In this document: piece after piece, positions 50,681-52,736 of the stretch
Position numbering within the stretch: position 1 is the stretch's first letter
Layout of the letters: every line of letters starts with the position of its first letter
Made by a program: the position numbers and the translations under genes
DNA from: a candidate division KSB1 bacterium
GTDB taxonomy: Bacteria; Zhuqueibacterota; Zhuqueibacteria; Zhuqueibacterales; Zhuqueibacteraceae
Reading direction: 5' to 3'
Assembly: GCA_034506175.1 (NCBI GenBank)
Contig: JAPDQB010000046.1
Location: forward strand, 1 to 52,736
DNA length: 52,736 bases
The notes under the pieces: generated by a model
Database searches by the model: none
Told to the model about the DNA's origin: nothing
The model's input: the letters and a program-made list of their open reading frames with translations, nothing else

Positions 50681-52323
50681 CTATTTTGCAATACGCTGAA
50701 TCCCCTCCAACGCCCCTTTTGCTGCCACGGTCAAATTCGCATCGGCGTTTTGCTTCAGAATCTCTTGCAGCGCCGGCGCCGCATCGCTTACGCTCAAGCG
50801 GCCGAGCATGTTGATGGCGGCTTGCTGCAGCGCGTACACGGGACTTTGTGTTGTCGCAATCAGCATCTTGTGCAGTTCCTTGTCGTTGGGGGCGCAATCT
50901 GCCCAGGCATTCAAGGCGGCGCCGACGACATTTTGGTTGTAAGTGTCGCTCGTATATTTTTTAAATCTTCGCTGACGACGTTGGAAAATTCGTGCTTGTG
51001 CAAATAGTGGCTGAGCGCGCGGAAATACGGCTCGTCGCCGAGCACTTGCCGGAGCGTATGAAGAACCGCGGCACCTTTCAAGTACGTGTGCTCGGTGTTG
51101 TAGATCGAGTTGGCGTCGTCGAAATAATGATGTTCCAAGCCGCGAATGATGTGTTGCGTGCGCACGTAGCGGATGTACTGGTCCTTGGCGATTTGCACGT
51201 CCATCAAAAGCTGGTCTTTGCCGAGCGCTTCTTCGTCCCACAGCATCATCAAATAACTCGCGAAGCTTTCGTTGAGCCACAGGTAGCTCAGATTGCGGCA
51301 GGTGAGAGTATTGCCGAACCAATGATGCGCCAGCTCGTGCGCAATCGTTGATTCGGCCGTCCAGGGGCCGGCATATTCGTCGAGATTGGGTGCAAAATCC
51401 TCCGGCGCATTTTGATCGCGCAAAACTTCGGCGCGATAGCCGGTGACGCCGGTGTGTTCCATGGCGCCGATGGCATAATCCGGCACCGCGATCTGATCGG
51501 ACTTGTCCCACGGATATTTGTAGCTGAACAGTTTGGAAAAATACTCCACCATGCGCGTCGCATTCCGAAAAGCATAAGCGCCTTCTTTGAGCCAGCCGCG
51601 CGGCACCCAATAACTCAGCGGAATATTGCCGTGTGCCGGCGCCAGATCTCCCTTTTCAAAATCGCCGATGTAAACTGAAATGAGATAATTCGAATGCGGC
51701 AGTTTTTGCAGCCAGTGAAAAGTCTTTTGCCCATCCGGCCTGGTGAGCGTTTCAAGCAGCCTGCCGTTGGAGATGACGACATACGGCGCCGGCACCGTTA
51801 CCAGCATTTCGGTGGAGAACTTGTCGTTCACGTCGTTGTAAATCGGCAGCCAATTCGCATGCAGGCCATTCTCACCGTAAGTCGTGACGTAAAAAAGTTT
51901 CGGGTTGTCGGGATTGCGGCGAAAGTACATGCCGCCTTTGGGATTGGCTTCATACTGCACCACCACGCTAAACGTATCGTTGGGAGTTCTTGCCTGCGGC
52001 AGCGCGATGATGAGCGAGTCGGTGGTCGCACGAAAAGCCAGGCCGTCGGTGGATTCGCTGGAAGAGACGCTTTTGACATTCAAATGAATCGCATCAAAAG
52101 CGAAGCGCTCAATTCGGCGCAGCGGCGTGAGGCGAATGGTCGCTTTGCCGAACACCTGCTTCTTCTCGAAATCGAAAGAAAGCTCGGCTTTGTAATGGAT
52201 GATGTTGTAATTGCGCTCGCGGTTGCCGTGGTAAGCGCCGGACGGCAGTTTTTGTGCAGTGGTATTGTGTGGAAAATTGAGTAAGATGAGAAGCGCGAAA
52301 CTGAGACAGGAAATTCTTTTCAT
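50681..52323 (-). pseudogene. M1-family aminopeptidase with internal out-of-frame deletion
   Basis: The first 450 or so codons are intact: signal peptide (LSFALLILLNFPHNTTAQ), GAMEN-like AIGAMEHTGVTGYR, zinc motif HELAHHWFGN and NESFASYL. The frame then reads VVSEDLKNIRATLTTKMSSA and stops at 50911. A second frame joins at the same spot, reading KKYTSDTYNQNVVGAALNAW, then HEAT-like units (ALQQAAINMLGRLSVSDAAP, ALQEILKQNADANLTVAAKG) to 50681. VVSEDL is normally followed by about 200-300 residues before such repeats, so a segment is missing and the join is out of frame. The catalytic domain may still be made as a shortened 470-residue protein. An AAGGAAGG ribosome-binding site precedes the ATG. 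Confidence 0.8.
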
Positions 52324-52449
52324 AATCCTTCCTTGAAAGTTTGACGTTCAAGTTCGATAATGTGCAATTCACCTCGTCATGTTATTCCGTATGAATTTTT
52401 TCAAATGAGCACAGAATTGGATTGAAAAAAGATTCCTCTGAAAATAAGT

Positions 52450-52513
52450 TCGTCGTTTCGCCTTTAAGCGTCGGGCTCCCGACAAAAGTTGAACGCCTGA
52501 AGGCGACACGACA
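52450..52513. repeat. imperfect inverted repeat CGTCGTTTCGCC/GGCGACACGACAAACG
   Basis: The left arm GTCGTTTCGCCTTTAAGCGTC resembles the reverse complement of GAACGCCTGAAGGCGACACG (52491-52510). It lies in the 413-base gap after the aminopeptidase start, which holds no gene. Confidence 0.55.
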
Positions 52514-52560
52514 AACGTTTATTTTCATCATTATCGGGTGCCGCGCCGGGCATGGGCCAT

Positions 52561-52614
52561 TACCACGAAAATGCCGTAGCGCAGGCTTGCAGCCTGCATG
52601 CAGACAAGATGTCC
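52561..52614. repeat. dispersed repeat, inverted copy of 47565-47627
   Basis: TACCACGAAAATGCCGTAGC, GCAGGCTTGCAGCCTGCATG and CAGACAAGATGTCC match the reverse complement of the copy 5 kb to the left. GCAGGCTTGCAGCCTGC is itself palindromic. The pair brackets the decayed right-hand region. Confidence 0.8.
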
Positions 52615-52639
52615 AATGTCACTAACTTTTTGTACGGCG

Positions 52640-52736
52640 TTAATTAACAAAACATGAGGACAAATTTACACCGAGGACATAAATACACTCTTGATTTTTA
52701 TTTTTTTATTTTTATATTTATCTTGCATGAAAACAA
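52640..52736. repeat. AT-rich repeat at right end of window
   Basis: ACATGAGGACAAATTTACAC and CGAGGACATAAATACAC, followed by an AT run, are partly the reverse complement of the first 110 bases of the window. No gene is seen here. Confidence 0.5.

Noticed and set aside
47565..52614. Composite transposon bounded by inverted repeats
   Set aside because: No transposase or target duplication is present and the repeats are short and themselves palindromic, like REP elements.

Overview
This 52.7 kb window looks like a contig from a Gram-negative, rod-shaped bacterium, probably of the Fibrobacteres-Chlorobi-Bacteroidetes (FCB) superphylum or a neighbouring candidate phylum of the KSB1/Calditrichota type. 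That placement is inferred from a GWxTD-domain protein, an outer-membrane barrel with calcium-binding repeats, lipoproteins and an outer-membrane polysaccharide exporter; no rRNA or other phylogenetic marker is present. Almost every gene lies on the + strand. I saw no tRNA, rRNA, CRISPR array or transposase gene.

Layout. (a) 0.1-1.1 kb: an antitoxin/MazF-type toxin pair followed by a chimeric leftover of a second such pair. (b) 1.1-7.6 kb: housekeeping genes rimO, a GWxTD protein, an LD-carboxypeptidase, purN and purH; the two purine genes are separated by a decayed doc toxin gene. (c) 7.7-13.5 kb: the rod-shape operon mreB-mreC-mreD-mrdA(PBP2)-rodA. (d) 13.5-18.6 kb: an outer-membrane protein, a PIN toxin with a 59-residue partner, a TPR lipoprotein, galT (followed by what may be the wreck of glgA) and a STAS protein with a helix-turn-helix-like tail. 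(e) 18.9-46.9 kb: a large exopolysaccharide (EPS) or surface-glycan cluster. It holds an OPX exporter, a Wzc-type tyrosine kinase, UDP-glucuronate 4-epimerase, a polyprenyl-phosphate sugar transferase, UDP-glucose dehydrogenase, six glycosyltransferases, two asparagine-synthetase-like enzymes, a radical SAM protein, a methyltransferase, an acetyltransferase, a polysaccharide deacetylase, a FemAB/GNAT-like protein, a flippase-like membrane protein and two further epimerases; proC sits inside it. No Wzx flippase or Wzy polymerase is seen. (f) 46.9-52.7 kb: an accessory, decaying region with an orphan DUF433 antitoxin, a 68-residue unknown, a uppS fragment, a DNA methyltransferase, a small CxxCH lipoprotein and an M1 aminopeptidase broken by an internal deletion.

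How it fits together. Ugd makes UDP-GlcA and the 4-epimerase can make UDP-GalA. The phosphotransferase starts the repeat unit on a lipid carrier, glycosyltransferases extend it, modifying enzymes decorate it (acetyl, methyl and perhaps amide groups), and the OPX/Wzc pair would export it. The two most unusual proteins are an asparagine-synthetase homologue lacking the N-terminal glutaminase cysteine (36.1-37.9 kb) and a family-2 glycosyltransferase whose DxD motif is lost, encoded next to an intact paralogue (42.8-43.8 kb).

Two themes recur. First, gene decay and toxin-antitoxin turnover: five toxin-antitoxin loci or relics and three other broken genes. Second, many gaps between co-directional genes hold imperfect or perfect palindromes of at least seven unrelated sequence families, often ending a few bases before the next start codon.
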